From CBFDBT01 sp965603115 (GTDB lineage Bacteria > Pseudomonadota > Alphaproteobacteria > Sphingomonadales > Kordiimonadaceae), in NCBI GenBank assembly GCA_965603115.1, contig CBFDBT010000023.1, positions 1 to 23,986 on the forward strand: a stretch of DNA of 23,986 nucleotides, given 5' to 3'. The notes beneath the pieces are model-generated. The model did not search any database. It was given only the letters and a program-made list of their open reading frames with translations, and was not told the DNA's origin. Positions within the stretch are counted from its first letter, which is position 1, and the number at the start of each line of letters is the position of its first letter. Positions 6,217-15,793 of this stretch are shown here, piece after piece. A program made the translations under genes and the position numbers.

Positions 6217-8292
6217 TTACGCTACTCCATATGCCATAAGCAGGAATGTATATTCTTCAGCCACTTCTTCAATGCGTTGATAGCGCCCTGATTTGCCTGC
6301 GTGACCTGCCCCCATATTCATCTTCATGATAAGCAGATTATCATCACTTTTTGTGGCCCGCATTTTAGCGGTCCATTTAGCGGGTTCCCAGTAAGTAACG
6401 CGAGGGTCGTTTAGTCCGCCTGTGACCAGCATCGGAGGATAGTCTTTGGCTGTAATCTGGTCATAAGGTGAATAGCTTTGCATATGCTCAAATACTTGCT
6501 TGCTCTCTATTGGGTTTCCCCACTCTGGCCACTCAATGGGGGTGAGGGGCAGGCTATCATCAAGCATGGTGTTAAGTACATCCACAAAAGGAACATGCAA
6601 AACGGCTGAGGACCAAAGGTCAGGGGCCTGATTGATCACGGCCCCCATAAGTTCACCGCCTGCACTGCCGCCAGAAATGGATATATTGCCTTCTTTTACA
6701 AAGCCTTGTTCGCTCAGTGCGCGGGCTACATCAACAAAATCATTGAAAGTATTTTCACGCTTGTCGAGCTTGCCGTCTTCATACCAGCCATAACCCAGCT
6801 CATCGCCGCCCCTTATGTGCGCAATAGCGTAGGCAAAGCCACGGTCCAAAAGGCTAAGCCGTGCGGCTGAAAATCCGGGGTCCATACCAAGGCCGTATGC
6901 GCCGTAAGCATAAAGATGTAAGGGGGCATCACTATTTTTACTAAAAGACTTTTTGTAGACAAGGCTGACAGGCACGAGTGCGCCATCGCGGGCTTTGACC
7001 ATTAAACGCTCGGTGGCATAGTTTTGTTTATCGTAGCCCGACGGAATTTCCTGTTCTTTTTTAAGCGTAAGTTTTCTACCAGTGGGGTCATAGTCAAAAA
7101 CAGATTGCGGGGTGACCATCGATTGATAGTTCAACCGGATATGATGTTGATCATATTCCGGATTGGTGCCGATAGTTGCTGCATAAGCGGCTTCAGGGAA
7201 TTCAATATAATGCTCTGAGCCATCGCTATTTATAACTAGTATCTGGTCGAGGCCATCTCTTCTGTCTGCGAGCAGGATAAAGTTTTTAAACACTTGCATG
7301 CCGCGCCAATAATGCCCGTCACCACCGGCTTTTAGCTCTTGCCAGTTTTCTGGCGCGACATTGGTTTCATCCACTTGTACGATACGGAAATCTTTATGAT
7401 TGTCGTTGGTGCGGATGTAAAATTTTCCGTTACCGTGGTCGACATAGATATCACGACCTGATTGACGCTTCGATAGTAGCTTGGGTTGATCGGTGGGCTT
7501 TGCCACTGGCAATGTCCATATTTCCGCGGTTACATGGTCAGCGCTGCGGATAATGAAATAATCCTCACTGCTGCTTTTACTAACACCTAGAAAAAAGCTT
7601 GAATCACTTTCCTCATAAACAAGGATATCATCAGCGCAATCCGTGCCTAGGCGGTGCATTTTTATCTGATAAGGTCGCCACTCAGCGCTAACCACCACAT
7701 ACAAAAAGCTTTGACCATCGGCGCACCATAGAGCGGCCCCACTGGTCTCATTTATTGTATCGCTAAGAATTTCGTTTGTGGTGAGGTCTTTGACAAATAT
7801 TGTAAACCGCTCAGAGCCATCATTATCTACCGACCAAGCCATCTTGTCCCCGGAAGGTGAAATGGAGAGATCACCAAGGCGATAAAACTCATGATCTTTG
7901 GCTTCATGGGCTTCATCTATCAGTATGGTTTCGTCATCGCTTGTAAGCCCTCTTCTAGACCAAGTACGATATTCAGCGCCTTTTTCAAAATACCAGCGAT
8001 AGATAAAGTCGCCCTTTTTCCAAGGTACGCTGCTATCATCTTCTTTTATACGACCTTTGATTTCATCAAATATAGTATTTTGAAGCGTTGCATGGGGTTT
8101 CATCACGGCTTGGAAATATTCATTTTCCTGCGTTAAATAGGAAAGCACGTCTTTATCACTCACATCAGGGTAGGCAGGATCTTTAATCCAGCTATAGGGG
8201 TCACTCACAGTAATGCCGTGGTGGGTAAAGCTGTGGGCCTTGGTTTTTGCCAGCGGGGCGACAATATTTTCAGGGGCAGTGATACGAGTCAT
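6217..8292 (-). CDS. ptrB: Oligopeptidase B (S9A prolyl oligopeptidase family)
   Basis: This 691-residue cytoplasmic serine peptidase probably cleaves small peptides after Arg or Lys. An N-terminal seven-bladed propeller (about residues 80-410) caps an alpha/beta-hydrolase domain. The triad is visible as Ser543 in GGSAGGEL, Asp629 in GGLNDPRVTYWEP and His664 in GAGHAGKSGR, close to the E. coli enzyme positions. Length is normal for the family. The ATG at 8292 has AAGGAG seven bases upstream. An upstream start at 8379 would add 29 residues of unlikely sequence and overlap the divergent aminopeptidase gene, so it is rejected. First gene of a two-gene operon with the acetyltransferase. Confidence 0.93.
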   Translation of the reverse strand: MTRITAPENIVAPLAKTKAHSFTHHGITVSDPYSWIKDPAYPDVSDKDVLSYLTQENEYFQAVMKPHATLQNTIFDEIKGRIKEDDSSVPWKKGDFIYRWYFEKGAEYRTWSRRGLTSDDETILIDEAHEAKDHEFYRLGDLSISPSGDKMAWSVDNDGSERFTIFVKDLTTNEILSDTINETSGAALWCADGQSFLYVVVSAEWRPYQIKMHRLGTDCADDILVYEESDSSFFLGVSKSSSEDYFIIRSADHVTAEIWTLPVAKPTDQPKLLSKRQSGRDIYVDHGNGKFYIRTNDNHKDFRIVQVDETNVAPENWQELKAGGDGHYWRGMQVFKNFILLADRRDGLDQILVINSDGSEHYIEFPEAAYAATIGTNPEYDQHHIRLNYQSMVTPQSVFDYDPTGRKLTLKKEQEIPSGYDKQNYATERLMVKARDGALVPVSLVYKKSFSKNSDAPLHLYAYGAYGLGMDPGFSAARLSLLDRGFAYAIAHIRGGDELGYGWYEDGKLDKRENTFNDFVDVARALSEQGFVKEGNISISGGSAGGELMGAVINQAPDLWSSAVLHVPFVDVLNTMLDDSLPLTPIEWPEWGNPIESKQVFEHMQSYSPYDQITAKDYPPMLVTGGLNDPRVTYWEPAKWTAKMRATKSDDNLLIMKMNMGAGHAGKSGRYQRIEEVAEEYTFLLMAYGVA

Positions 8293-8310
8293 CGATTTCT
8301 CCTTGCGTTT

Positions 8311-8337
8311 GTTATAGGGTGGTGCGACACAAATCAA
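8311..8337 (-). promoter_or_regulatory. Possible promoter for oligopeptidase B operon
   Basis: On the minus strand a good -10 (TATAAC, plus-strand 8311-8316) lies 15 bases after TTGATT (plus-strand 8332-8337). The spacing is short, so the call is weak. The 77-base divergent spacer must also hold the promoter of the aminopeptidase gene, so the two may overlap. Confidence 0.3.
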
Positions 8338-8369
8338 AAGTGATATTCTTTCGATATGGAGTAAAAGTA

Positions 8370-10160
8370 ATGACAACAACAGCTGCCAACCTAAAAGCTT
8401 TGAGAAGCGAATTGAAAGACCGTGACCTTACGGGCTTTATCATTCCCCTTACAGACGAGCATATGAGCGAATATGTGGGTGATTATGCCCAACGTCTAAG
8501 GTGGGCTACCGGCTTTTTAGGGTCTGCGGGCAATGCTGTGGTATTAGCGGACAAAGCCGCTATTTTCATTGATGGGCGCTATGTCATTCAGGTTATGGAT
8601 CAGGTTGACGGTGACCTTATTGAGCGCCTTCATTTTGAAGAATATCCACTTAAAAAATGGCTCACAGACAATATGGGAACAAATGCTTGTATTGGGTATG
8701 ACGCGGAGCTTGCGACCGTCGACTGGGTCAAAGATATGAAAGCGGCGCTTGAGAAAAAGAAGGGTTCGCTTGTCGCTGTCGACAGTAACCCTATTGATGC
8801 GGCTTGGGACGATCAGCCGCCGGCCCCCATGAGTAAACTTCGTGTTCAAGACGTGAAATGGGCAGGCAAACTTTCAGCTGAAAAGCGACAGGATATTGCT
8901 GAAGTTTTAAAGCAAAAAGATGTTGATGCTGTGGTTGTGACCATGCTCGACTGTGTTGCTTGGGCTTTTAACGTTCGCGCTGATGACGTGGAAAACACCC
9001 CCGTTCCTCATGCGTTTGCAATCTTCCGCGCTGACGAGAGTGGTAAACTTTTTGTAGCGCCTGAAAAACTCACCGACGAAGTGCGCCAGCATCTGGGTAA
9101 TAGTGTTGAGATCAAGGAACGCTCTGCTTTTTACGAGGAACTTGCAAAAATGGGAGCCGCGGGCGAGCGGGTGCTAGTTGACCCTGTAAGCAATAACGCC
9201 AAGATATTTGAGACACTTAAAACCAGTGGCGCCACCCTCGTAGAAGGCGCTGACCCATGCATCTTAATGAAGGCGACCAAGAACGAGGTTGAACAACAAG
9301 GGACCCGCGATGCGCATGTGCGTGATGGGGCGGCAATTGCTGAATTTCTCGCGTGGTTTGCTGTAGAAGCGCCCAAGGGTGAGCTTGACGAGATTAAAGT
9401 TGTCGACAAGTTATGGAGCTTTCGCGCGGGCAAAGATATTGTACAGGGCATCAGTTTTGATACTATTTCTGCCGCTGGCTCCAATGCTGCACTTTGCCAT
9501 TATAAAGTGGCTGAAGAAACAAACCTGCCTATAAATAATGGAGAGCTTTTTCTGCTTGATAGCGGCGGCCAATATAGCGATGGCACAACAGACATCACCC
9601 GCACTATGATTGTAGGTACGCCGACTACTGAGCATAAAGATCGTTTCACCCGCGTTCTCAAAGGGCATATTGCGCTTTCATCAACGCATTTTCCCAAAGG
9701 GACAAGCGGGCAGGCGCTCGATTCTATCGCGCGCAAGCCGCTTTGGGATGTTGGTCTGGATTATGATCATGGCACCGGTCACGGTGTTGGCAGTTATCTG
9801 GCTGTTCATGAAGGCCCTCAACGTATTGCTAAATTTGGCTCAAGCGTGCCTTTGCTAGATGGTATGATCCTCTCAAACGAGCCGGGTTATTATAAAGCGG
9901 GTGAATATGGCATTCGCATCGAAAACCTTGTGTTGGTCAAATGTGATGAGGATGACCCTGAGGGACGCGGCATGATGCATTTTGAAAATCTGACATGGGC
10001 CCCCATCGACCGTAATCTCATTGAGGTGGCACTTTTAAATGATGTGGAGCTAGAATGGCTTAATGAGTATCACGCAACTGTGCGCGATAAGTTGGTTGAT
10101 CTGGTAAGTGCGGATGCAAGAGACTGGCTCATCGCGGCAACCGAGCCTCTTGCACATTAA
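8370..10160 (+). CDS. Three-domain Xaa-Pro aminopeptidase (M24B, aminopeptidase P)
   Basis: This 596-residue metallopeptidase removes an N-terminal residue next to proline. It has the long eukaryote-like layout: two creatinase-type N-terminal domains (about 1-130 and 155-300), the M24 catalytic domain (about 305-525) and a C-terminal domain of about 60 residues with LTWAPIDRNLI. Metal ligands are visible: Asp in LLDSGG, Asp in DGTTDITRT, His in GTGHGVGSY, Glu in SNEPGYY and Glu in IRIENL. The ATG at 8370 has GGAG eight bases upstream; the earlier possible start at 8319 is not supported. No signal peptide. Its neighbours are peptidases on both sides. Its stop is five bases from that of the convergent M20 gene. 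Confidence 0.93.
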   Translation: MTTTAANLKALRSELKDRDLTGFIIPLTDEHMSEYVGDYAQRLRWATGFLGSAGNAVVLADKAAIFIDGRYVIQVMDQVDGDLIERLHFEEYPLKKWLTDNMGTNACIGYDAELATVDWVKDMKAALEKKKGSLVAVDSNPIDAAWDDQPPAPMSKLRVQDVKWAGKLSAEKRQDIAEVLKQKDVDAVVVTMLDCVAWAFNVRADDVENTPVPHAFAIFRADESGKLFVAPEKLTDEVRQHLGNSVEIKERSAFYEELAKMGAAGERVLVDPVSNNAKIFETLKTSGATLVEGADPCILMKATKNEVEQQGTRDAHVRDGAAIAEFLAWFAVEAPKGELDEIKVVDKLWSFRAGKDIVQGISFDTISAAGSNAALCHYKVAEETNLPINNGELFLLDSGGQYSDGTTDITRTMIVGTPTTEHKDRFTRVLKGHIALSSTHFPKGTSGQALDSIARKPLWDVGLDYDHGTGHGVGSYLAVHEGPQRIAKFGSSVPLLDGMILSNEPGYYKAGEYGIRIENLVLVKCDEDDPEGRGMMHFENLTWAPIDRNLIEVALLNDVELEWLNEYHATVRDKLVDLVSADARDWLIAATEPLAH

Positions 10161-10165
10161 ATTTA

Positions 10166-11554
10166 TTATTTGCCACCCGTCAGGCGTCGTAATAACCCAT
10201 CCCAGTGGCTAACAGCTTTATTGAAACTTTCAAGTTGAATGCGTTCATCTCTACCGTGGGCATTACCGTCAGTTTCGGCTGTGAAAATACCACTCACACC
10301 ATAAACAGGAATGCCTGCATTTCTGACATATAGACCATCAGTGGCACCCGTAGACATGGTAGGGATAATAGGCAAAGACCCCCAAATACCCATGAGGGTT
10401 GCGTCCAGTGCTTTTAGAACATCAGGCCGCAGAGGAGAAGGGTCGCTAGGGGTTGGTTCTGCGATGCGACTAACCGTTACATTTTTGTTGGCAACAAGTC
10501 TTGTAAGCGTTTCTTGCACACTCTCAGCCGATTGCGTAGGCACGATGCGACAGTTGATAGTTGCTGAGGCACTTTGCGGCAAGGCGTTTTCTGCGTGTCC
10601 AGCATCCAGCATAGTGGCTACACAGGTCGTGCGCATGACAGAATTATAATAGGCAGACTTTTCACTTAGAAGTTTTGTAGCCGCCGTATCACTTGGATCA
10701 AGAGCAATCTTGCGCATGGCAGTAGCGATTTCCGCCTTTGATACTTTGGCCATTTCTTTAAAGTAGCCCATGCTTACAGGGTTTAACATGACAGGAAACT
10801 GATAGCGGGAGATACGTTGCAGACCGCCCACCAAGTCATAAATAGCATTGTCAGGGCGAGGTAGCGAGCTATGTCCCCCTGAGTTTGTTGTGGAAAGTTT
10901 AAAGCTTAGATATGTTTTTTCACTGGCCTGTATAGAATAAGAATTTGCTTTGCCTTGACGGATACTTCCACCACCAGCATCAGTGTTGAGTGCATACTCT
11001 GAGTCAATCAGTTCGCGGTGATTTTTCAAAATATCTATCAAAGAATTTCCGGTGGTTTCTTCATCTCCTGAATAGACGAGGATAATGTCACGGTCAGGCT
11101 TATAACTCTCGCGGGCAAATCCTATAATAGTGGCAGCAGTGGTGGCAACACCGCCTTTGTTATCTTCAACACCACGACCAAGTAGCTTTCCATTCACTTC
11201 ATTGAGTGTGAAAGGATCCATCGACCAGTCTTTTCGTTCGGCAGGAACTACATCCATATGCGCCATCACAAGGATGGGTTTTTTTCCGCTGTTTGTGCCT
11301 CTATATCGTACGATGAGAGAAGAAACATCACCCTGGTGGTCTATGCGCGTGATATCGTTCTTTGGCACGCCAGCTTTTATAAACTCTCCTTTGAGGTAGT
11401 TAGCCGCTGTTTTGGTCTCGTTAGTTCCCTCAACAGTTTTAAAACTGATTAATTTAGCCAGTAAATCTTTAGCGTCACCGAATTTGTCATTGGCAGTTAC
11501 TGGTGTCACGATAAGGCAGGCTAGAAGACTAGATTTTAAAAGAGAGAAGCGCAT
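10166..11554 (-). CDS. Exported M20 family zinc metallopeptidase
   Basis: This 462-residue protein begins with a signal peptide (MRFSLLKSSLLACLIV, cleavage near VTAND), so it acts in the periplasm or outside. The M20 zinc site is complete in the visible parts: His99 and Asp101 in MAHMDVVP, Asp131 in VEDNKGG, Glu165 (general base) and Glu166 in GDEETTG, and Asp192 in NTDAGGG. A late His is present in GNAHGRDER. Family members are aminopeptidases, carboxypeptidases or dipeptidases, and the substrate cannot be read here. AAGGA lies before the ATG. It is the third gene of a likely operon with the S9 peptidase (63 bases upstream) and the DUF442 phosphatase-like gene. Confidence 0.92.
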   Translation of the reverse strand: MRFSLLKSSLLACLIVTPVTANDKFGDAKDLLAKLISFKTVEGTNETKTAANYLKGEFIKAGVPKNDITRIDHQGDVSSLIVRYRGTNSGKKPILVMAHMDVVPAERKDWSMDPFTLNEVNGKLLGRGVEDNKGGVATTAATIIGFARESYKPDRDIILVYSGDEETTGNSLIDILKNHRELIDSEYALNTDAGGGSIRQGKANSYSIQASEKTYLSFKLSTTNSGGHSSLPRPDNAIYDLVGGLQRISRYQFPVMLNPVSMGYFKEMAKVSKAEIATAMRKIALDPSDTAATKLLSEKSAYYNSVMRTTCVATMLDAGHAENALPQSASATINCRIVPTQSAESVQETLTRLVANKNVTVSRIAEPTPSDPSPLRPDVLKALDATLMGIWGSLPIIPTMSTGATDGLYVRNAGIPVYGVSGIFTAETDGNAHGRDERIQLESFNKAVSHWDGLLRRLTGGK

Positions 11555-11617
11555 AGATAATCCTTTATGTGATCGAGATGACTTTTTAAGGTCTGAAGGT
11601 GATGAAGAGCTGTGACA

Positions 11618-13669
11618 TCACTTGTTTTCGTCGTATTTTTTGAACCACGCCAGAATATTTTCTACTTTGGCAATCATGCGCGATGGTCGCCCTGCTATGC
11701 TGTGAGAAGAGCCGGGCACCCGCACCATGAGCACATCTACCTTGCGTAATTTAAGCGCTTGATAAAATTGCTCGGTCTCACTCATTGGCGTACGTTTGTC
11801 ATCTTCACCTGTAATGAGCATGGTTGGTGTCGTTACGTTACCAACAAGAGAGAGAGGTGAACGCTTCCAATAATGTTCCATATGATCCCAAGGCATGCCG
11901 GGGAACTGGTTAGGGATTTGTCCCAAACCACTGTCAGCGGTAAGCACTTTTGAAAGCCAGTTAATCACGGGCTTTGCCACAGCTGCAGCTTTAAATCGGT
12001 CGGTGAGGCCAATTGCATAGGCACTGGCGATGCCGCCGGCTGATCCCCCTGCGATAAAGAGCCTTTCTGGATCTACAAAGCCTTTGGCAATCATGGCATC
12101 AACCCCCGACATATGATCGGCAAAATCATATTTGCTGGAATATTTATTTTGCAGCAAGAGCGCAAAGCGTTCGCCGTATGACGTGCTGCCACGATGATTG
12201 TCATAAAAAACTATATAACCTTCAGCCGCGAAGCGTTGTAGTTCTGCCGAAAAATGCGGCCCGTAAGATAGATGCGGCCCGCCATGAATTTCTAAAATGA
12301 GGGGATATTTTTTACTGGCATCAAAATTTGGTGGCAGGAGATACCAGCCCTGCATCTTTTCACCGTCTATGGAGGATTTGTAAGTAATTTCCTTCAAGCT
12401 TGCGAGTGTTTTATGTCCAAGCAAATCCTCATTCAGTGAGGTAATTTGGCGACTTTTACTCTTCATGAGCGTGTGTAGATCTGCCGGACGGTCATGACGA
12501 CCTGCCGTATAGGCTACAGTCCCTGCAGCTGCGTGGTAAGTCCCGCTGCTATAAGGGCGGCCCATCGTGGTTCCGCCTAAACCTTTGGCAATCACCTGTT
12601 GTTTGCCCTTCAGGTCGCTGAAGCCTACATTGGTAACACCGTGGTCATTAAACTGGTAATAAAGCCCTGAGCTTTTCTCATCCCAGATGATGTTTCTGAC
12701 AGAGCGATCTAGGTCAGGCGTAAGGATGCGGGCACCGGTTCCATCCGATTTCATGATGTATAACGATCGTGTGCGGTAAGCGAGTTTTTTATTGTCGGAT
12801 TTCACATAGGCAATATAGCGACCATTTGGAGAGATTTTGGGGGTGGCTTCGCTACCTGTTTCTTTGGTAATTTGCCTGATTTTCCCTTTCAAGGTCAGGC
12901 CGTATATGTTTGATTCACGGCTTTCATATTCCCAATCGTCACTCCGGTTGGCTGAAAATAAAAGCTCTGAACTGTCATTGCTCCAACTGAGCGCGCCACG
13001 GTGATGATAGTTACCGCTTGAAAGCTGACGCGCTGTACCGCCCATGGATGGTACCACAAATATATGGGTGTAAGCTGGCTCGAGTATGCCGCGACCATCT
13101 GCTTGATAACGCGCCTTTGACACATATTTAACTTGTGGAGACCATTTGGCCCCTTTTGGCATCTTTGGCATCTTGACCTTAAGCGGGGCTACTTTATCTT
13201 CAACGCTCATGGTGAAAGCTATGGTTTTGCCATCAGGAGACCAGCTGATATTGCCGACTGATTTTTGTATATTGGTCAAAATGGCCGTGTTGCCACTGTC
13301 CATCCAGCGAACATAAAGCTGAGAACTGCCTTCTAGATTAGAAATATAAGCAATGCGAGAGCCATCAGGGGACCAGCGCGGCATAGAGAAGTTATTTTGG
13401 CCAGACAGTAATGGGCGTTGATCAGCTCCGTCAGCGCGCGCAATCCAGATATTAGATTTAGTTCTGTTCAACATAATATCGTTAGATCGGCGTACAAATA
13501 ATACGGATTTTCCATCAGGAGAGACCTGTGGATCGGCCGCATATTCAAGGTCAAATATATCCTTAGCCTCAAATTTCTCGATATCAGTGTCAGTGGCTAA
13601 AAGTTGAAAAGGGGCAAGTAAGAACCCGCTAGCAATAAGTATACTCATATATTTCATCATATCATTCAT
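11618..13669 (-). CDS. Exported S9 family peptidase (DPP4/acylaminoacyl-peptidase-like)
   Basis: This 683-residue serine peptidase has a hydrophobic signal segment (SILIASGFLLAPFQLLA), then propeller repeats recognisable as SPDGKSVLF, SPDGSRIAY, SPDGKTIAF and SPNGRYIAY. The hydrolase domain follows from about residue 420. The triad is Ser543 in GGSAGGIA, Asp624 in GEDDKRTP and His656 in SSHSIAGR. The C-terminal layout matches dipeptidyl/acylaminoacyl peptidases. The exact start is uncertain: ATG at 13669 is used, but an internal ATG four codons later has GGATGA at better spacing. The gene begins 11 bases after the DUF442 phosphatase-like gene, so they share a transcript. Confidence 0.9.
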   Translation of the reverse strand: MNDMMKYMSILIASGFLLAPFQLLATDTDIEKFEAKDIFDLEYAADPQVSPDGKSVLFVRRSNDIMLNRTKSNIWIARADGADQRPLLSGQNNFSMPRWSPDGSRIAYISNLEGSSQLYVRWMDSGNTAILTNIQKSVGNISWSPDGKTIAFTMSVEDKVAPLKVKMPKMPKGAKWSPQVKYVSKARYQADGRGILEPAYTHIFVVPSMGGTARQLSSGNYHHRGALSWSNDSSELLFSANRSDDWEYESRESNIYGLTLKGKIRQITKETGSEATPKISPNGRYIAYVKSDNKKLAYRTRSLYIMKSDGTGARILTPDLDRSVRNIIWDEKSSGLYYQFNDHGVTNVGFSDLKGKQQVIAKGLGGTTMGRPYSSGTYHAAAGTVAYTAGRHDRPADLHTLMKSKSRQITSLNEDLLGHKTLASLKEITYKSSIDGEKMQGWYLLPPNFDASKKYPLILEIHGGPHLSYGPHFSAELQRFAAEGYIVFYDNHRGSTSYGERFALLLQNKYSSKYDFADHMSGVDAMIAKGFVDPERLFIAGGSAGGIASAYAIGLTDRFKAAAVAKPVINWLSKVLTADSGLGQIPNQFPGMPWDHMEHYWKRSPLSLVGNVTTPTMLITGEDDKRTPMSETEQFYQALKLRKVDVLMVRVPGSSHSIAGRPSRMIAKVENILAWFKKYDENK

Positions 13670-13680
13670 CCATTACTGTA

Positions 13681-14187
13681 TTATTTAACTAATATTTTTT
13701 TGATGTCAGATGCCAAGCTTTTCATGCCAGCTGTTTTGCCAAAAGCCATAGCCTCTTCAGCACTTTTACCATTGATTTGGAATTCTCTAAGAGCAAATAA
13801 TGCCCCGACGCGATTGCTGCTAGCACAATGAACGAGCGCAGTGCCTTTGATGTCTTTTAGTGCGGCATCCAGCTTGATTGCATTTTCTTTCGTAAGGTCT
13901 TTAGCAGAACTCATAGGGATTTGCACATAAGACATGCCAAGCTTTTCAAGCTCAGCGGCTTCATCAAAACCAAGTTTTTCATCAAGACCGCGCAAATTAA
14001 TCACTGTGGTGATGCCTCTTTCTTTTAATACAGCAAGGTCAGCAAGGCTTGGTTGCCCGCCCGTCATAAGTGTTTCAGTTGGGTGGGCTTGATGTCTCAT
14101 ATTGAGGCCATTTATTTTAAAAAAAGCTCCGCTGTTGACCAATAAGATAACGACGAGAATGATAGCACCTAGAATGACTAGTTTCAT
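13681..14187 (-). CDS. Membrane-anchored DUF442/tyrosine phosphatase-like protein
   Basis: This 168-residue protein has one N-terminal membrane helix (residues 3-20) and then a phosphatase-like domain. The active loop is VHC-ASSNR, with Cys121 and Arg126 and the Cys-x4-Arg spacing of the DUF442 group. GGQPSLADLAVLKERGI and TVINLRG are family hallmarks of bacterial phosphatase-like proteins. The domain probably faces the periplasm, judging by the signal-anchor start. AAGGAAG lies six bases before the ATG. First gene of an operon with two exported peptidases. It is a distant relative of the two cytoplasmic DUF442 proteins at 4431-5649. Substrate unknown. Confidence 0.85.
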   Translation of the reverse strand: MKLVILGAIILVVILLVNSGAFFKINGLNMRHQAHPTETLMTGGQPSLADLAVLKERGITTVINLRGLDEKLGFDEAAELEKLGMSYVQIPMSSAKDLTKENAIKLDAALKDIKGTALVHCASSNRVGALFALREFQINGKSAEEAMAFGKTAGMKSLASDIKKILVK

Positions 14188-14470
14188 GATTTGCTTCCTT
14201 GTTTGCCAAAGGGCATTGTGAATTGTTTTATCTTTGAGCGTAGAGTTTAGGTGCGGGTTTACGTGGAAACCGCTCTATACGCTTTTTAACTCTTGTTGTA
14301 TTTGAAAAAACCCTATGCATATTTACTCCCAATGTAAAGAAAAAGGCCCGATACAGTAAGCATCAGTTTAAAGTTATAAGAATATGGGATTTTCGGAATC
14401 TGTATTCTCATCAAGCTTGCGTCTAAAGAAAAAAGCTCTAGGCTTGGCATGGGGTTTAAGGGAGCATTTA

Positions 14471-15793
14471 ATGGCACATAAAATATCAACAAATCCATCA
14501 ATGGGTTTTTGGCGTACGTGGGGGCTTATCGTAGGCATGATGATTGGCTCGGGTATATTTATGATGCCTGCACTTCTAGCACCCTTTGGCGGACTTGGTT
14601 TGGTGAGTATTCTCTTAACAGCTGGCGGAACTTTTTTACTGGCTTTGATGTATGGGCGGTTGGCAAAGGCTATTCCAAAAATAGGCGGGCCTTATGCCTA
14701 TGCTCGTGAGGGGCTGGGTGATTTTGCTGCTTTTTTAACGGTTTGGGGCTATTCGATTTCCATTTGGACGGCGATACCAGCCGTGACTTTGGCCTGTGTC
14801 GGTTATCTTGCTGTTTTCATCCCGGGTTTGGTGGAAAATAAACTTCTCGCCTTTGCTCTTGAAATGTTCCTCATCTGGTCGATAATTTTAATCAACGTCA
14901 AGGGTGTGAAGGAAGCGAGTATCTTTCAACTTGCAACGTCAATTTTGAAAATTATTCCTTTGATTTTAATAGCTGTAATAGGTGTTTCTCAATTCACTCC
15001 GGCGGTGATGCCTGACTTAAACCCCACAGGGGACAGTACACTGACCGTTCTTTCTGCAGCAAGTGCTCTGACCATGTGGGCCTTTGTGGGTATTGAAGCA
15101 GCGACCATACCGGCTGAAGATGTTATAGAACCAGAGAAAACCCTGCCACGGGCACTTTTTTGGTCTATTATTTCAGTGGCATTGATTTATTTTCTAGCCA
15201 CGTTTGGGGTGATGGTTTTGGTGCCAACAGAGGTACTTATTACCTCCACTAGCCCTTTTGCTGATGCGGCTGTTGGTATTATGGGCCCTGTTGGCGAGAA
15301 GGTTATCGCAATTGGCGCTATTATTGCGATGATTAGTGCCATAAATGCTATGGTACTTGCGGGCGCTCAAACACCGCTTGCAGCTGCGCGCGATAAGCTC
15401 TTCCCGCTTCGTTTTAAAAAAATGAGCAAAAATGCGACGCCTGCTTTCTCGCTGTATTTTGCAGGTGTTTTATCAACAATATTTCTTATTATGAATATGC
15501 AATCGGGCCTGCGCAGTGCGTTTGAATTTTTATTGGTTCTTTCAACACTTTCTGTTGTAATACCCTATGCATTTTCGTCTGTTGCCGAAATGGTGCTGAT
15601 CAAAAAAGTTGGTGGAAAGCGGCAAAACTCTACGATGGTTCTGGCGCTAGGTGCTTTTATTTATTCTACGTGGATAATCATTGGCACGGGTGCCGAGACG
15701 GTCATGTGGGGTTTTGTTTTATTACTTGTAGGCATGCCAATTTATGCGTGGCTACACGTTCATAATGAGGAAGTTGGAGATAGTGATGAGTAG
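14471..15793 (+). CDS. APC-superfamily amino-acid permease, AdiC-like
   Basis: This 440-residue inner-membrane transporter has about 12 hydrophobic segments. GMMIGSGIFMMP at the first helix is the APC substrate-backbone motif. MWAFVGIEAA matches the helix 6 region that holds Trp202 in the arginine/agmatine antiporter AdiC. In helix 8 the AdiC Trp293 position is Met here (NAMVLAGAQ), so the substrate pocket differs. The C-terminal TGAETVMWGFV also looks AdiC-like. The ATG at 14471 has AGGGAG six bases upstream; an earlier ATG at 14384 is less likely. Its stop overlaps the next gene's start by eight bases, so transport and the guanidine hydrolase are coupled. Whether it is an antiporter or uptake permease is not readable. 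Confidence 0.88.
   Translation: MAHKISTNPSMGFWRTWGLIVGMMIGSGIFMMPALLAPFGGLGLVSILLTAGGTFLLALMYGRLAKAIPKIGGPYAYAREGLGDFAAFLTVWGYSISIWTAIPAVTLACVGYLAVFIPGLVENKLLAFALEMFLIWSIILINVKGVKEASIFQLATSILKIIPLILIAVIGVSQFTPAVMPDLNPTGDSTLTVLSAASALTMWAFVGIEAATIPAEDVIEPEKTLPRALFWSIISVALIYFLATFGVMVLVPTEVLITSTSPFADAAVGIMGPVGEKVIAIGAIIAMISAINAMVLAGAQTPLAAARDKLFPLRFKKMSKNATPAFSLYFAGVLSTIFLIMNMQSGLRSAFEFLLVLSTLSVVIPYAFSSVAEMVLIKKVGGKRQNSTMVLALGAFIYSTWIIIGTGAETVMWGFVLLLVGMPIYAWLHVHNEEVGDSDE

Noticed and set aside
8293..8379. Upstream start for oligopeptidase B at 8379
   Set aside because: It would overlap the divergent aminopeptidase start, and the added residues do not resemble the family; a good AAGGAG sits before the ATG at 8292.
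14253..14273. Hairpin GCGGGTTT / AAACCGC upstream of the permease
   Set aside because: No gene ends just before it on the plus strand and the stem has a bulge; a terminator call is not supported.
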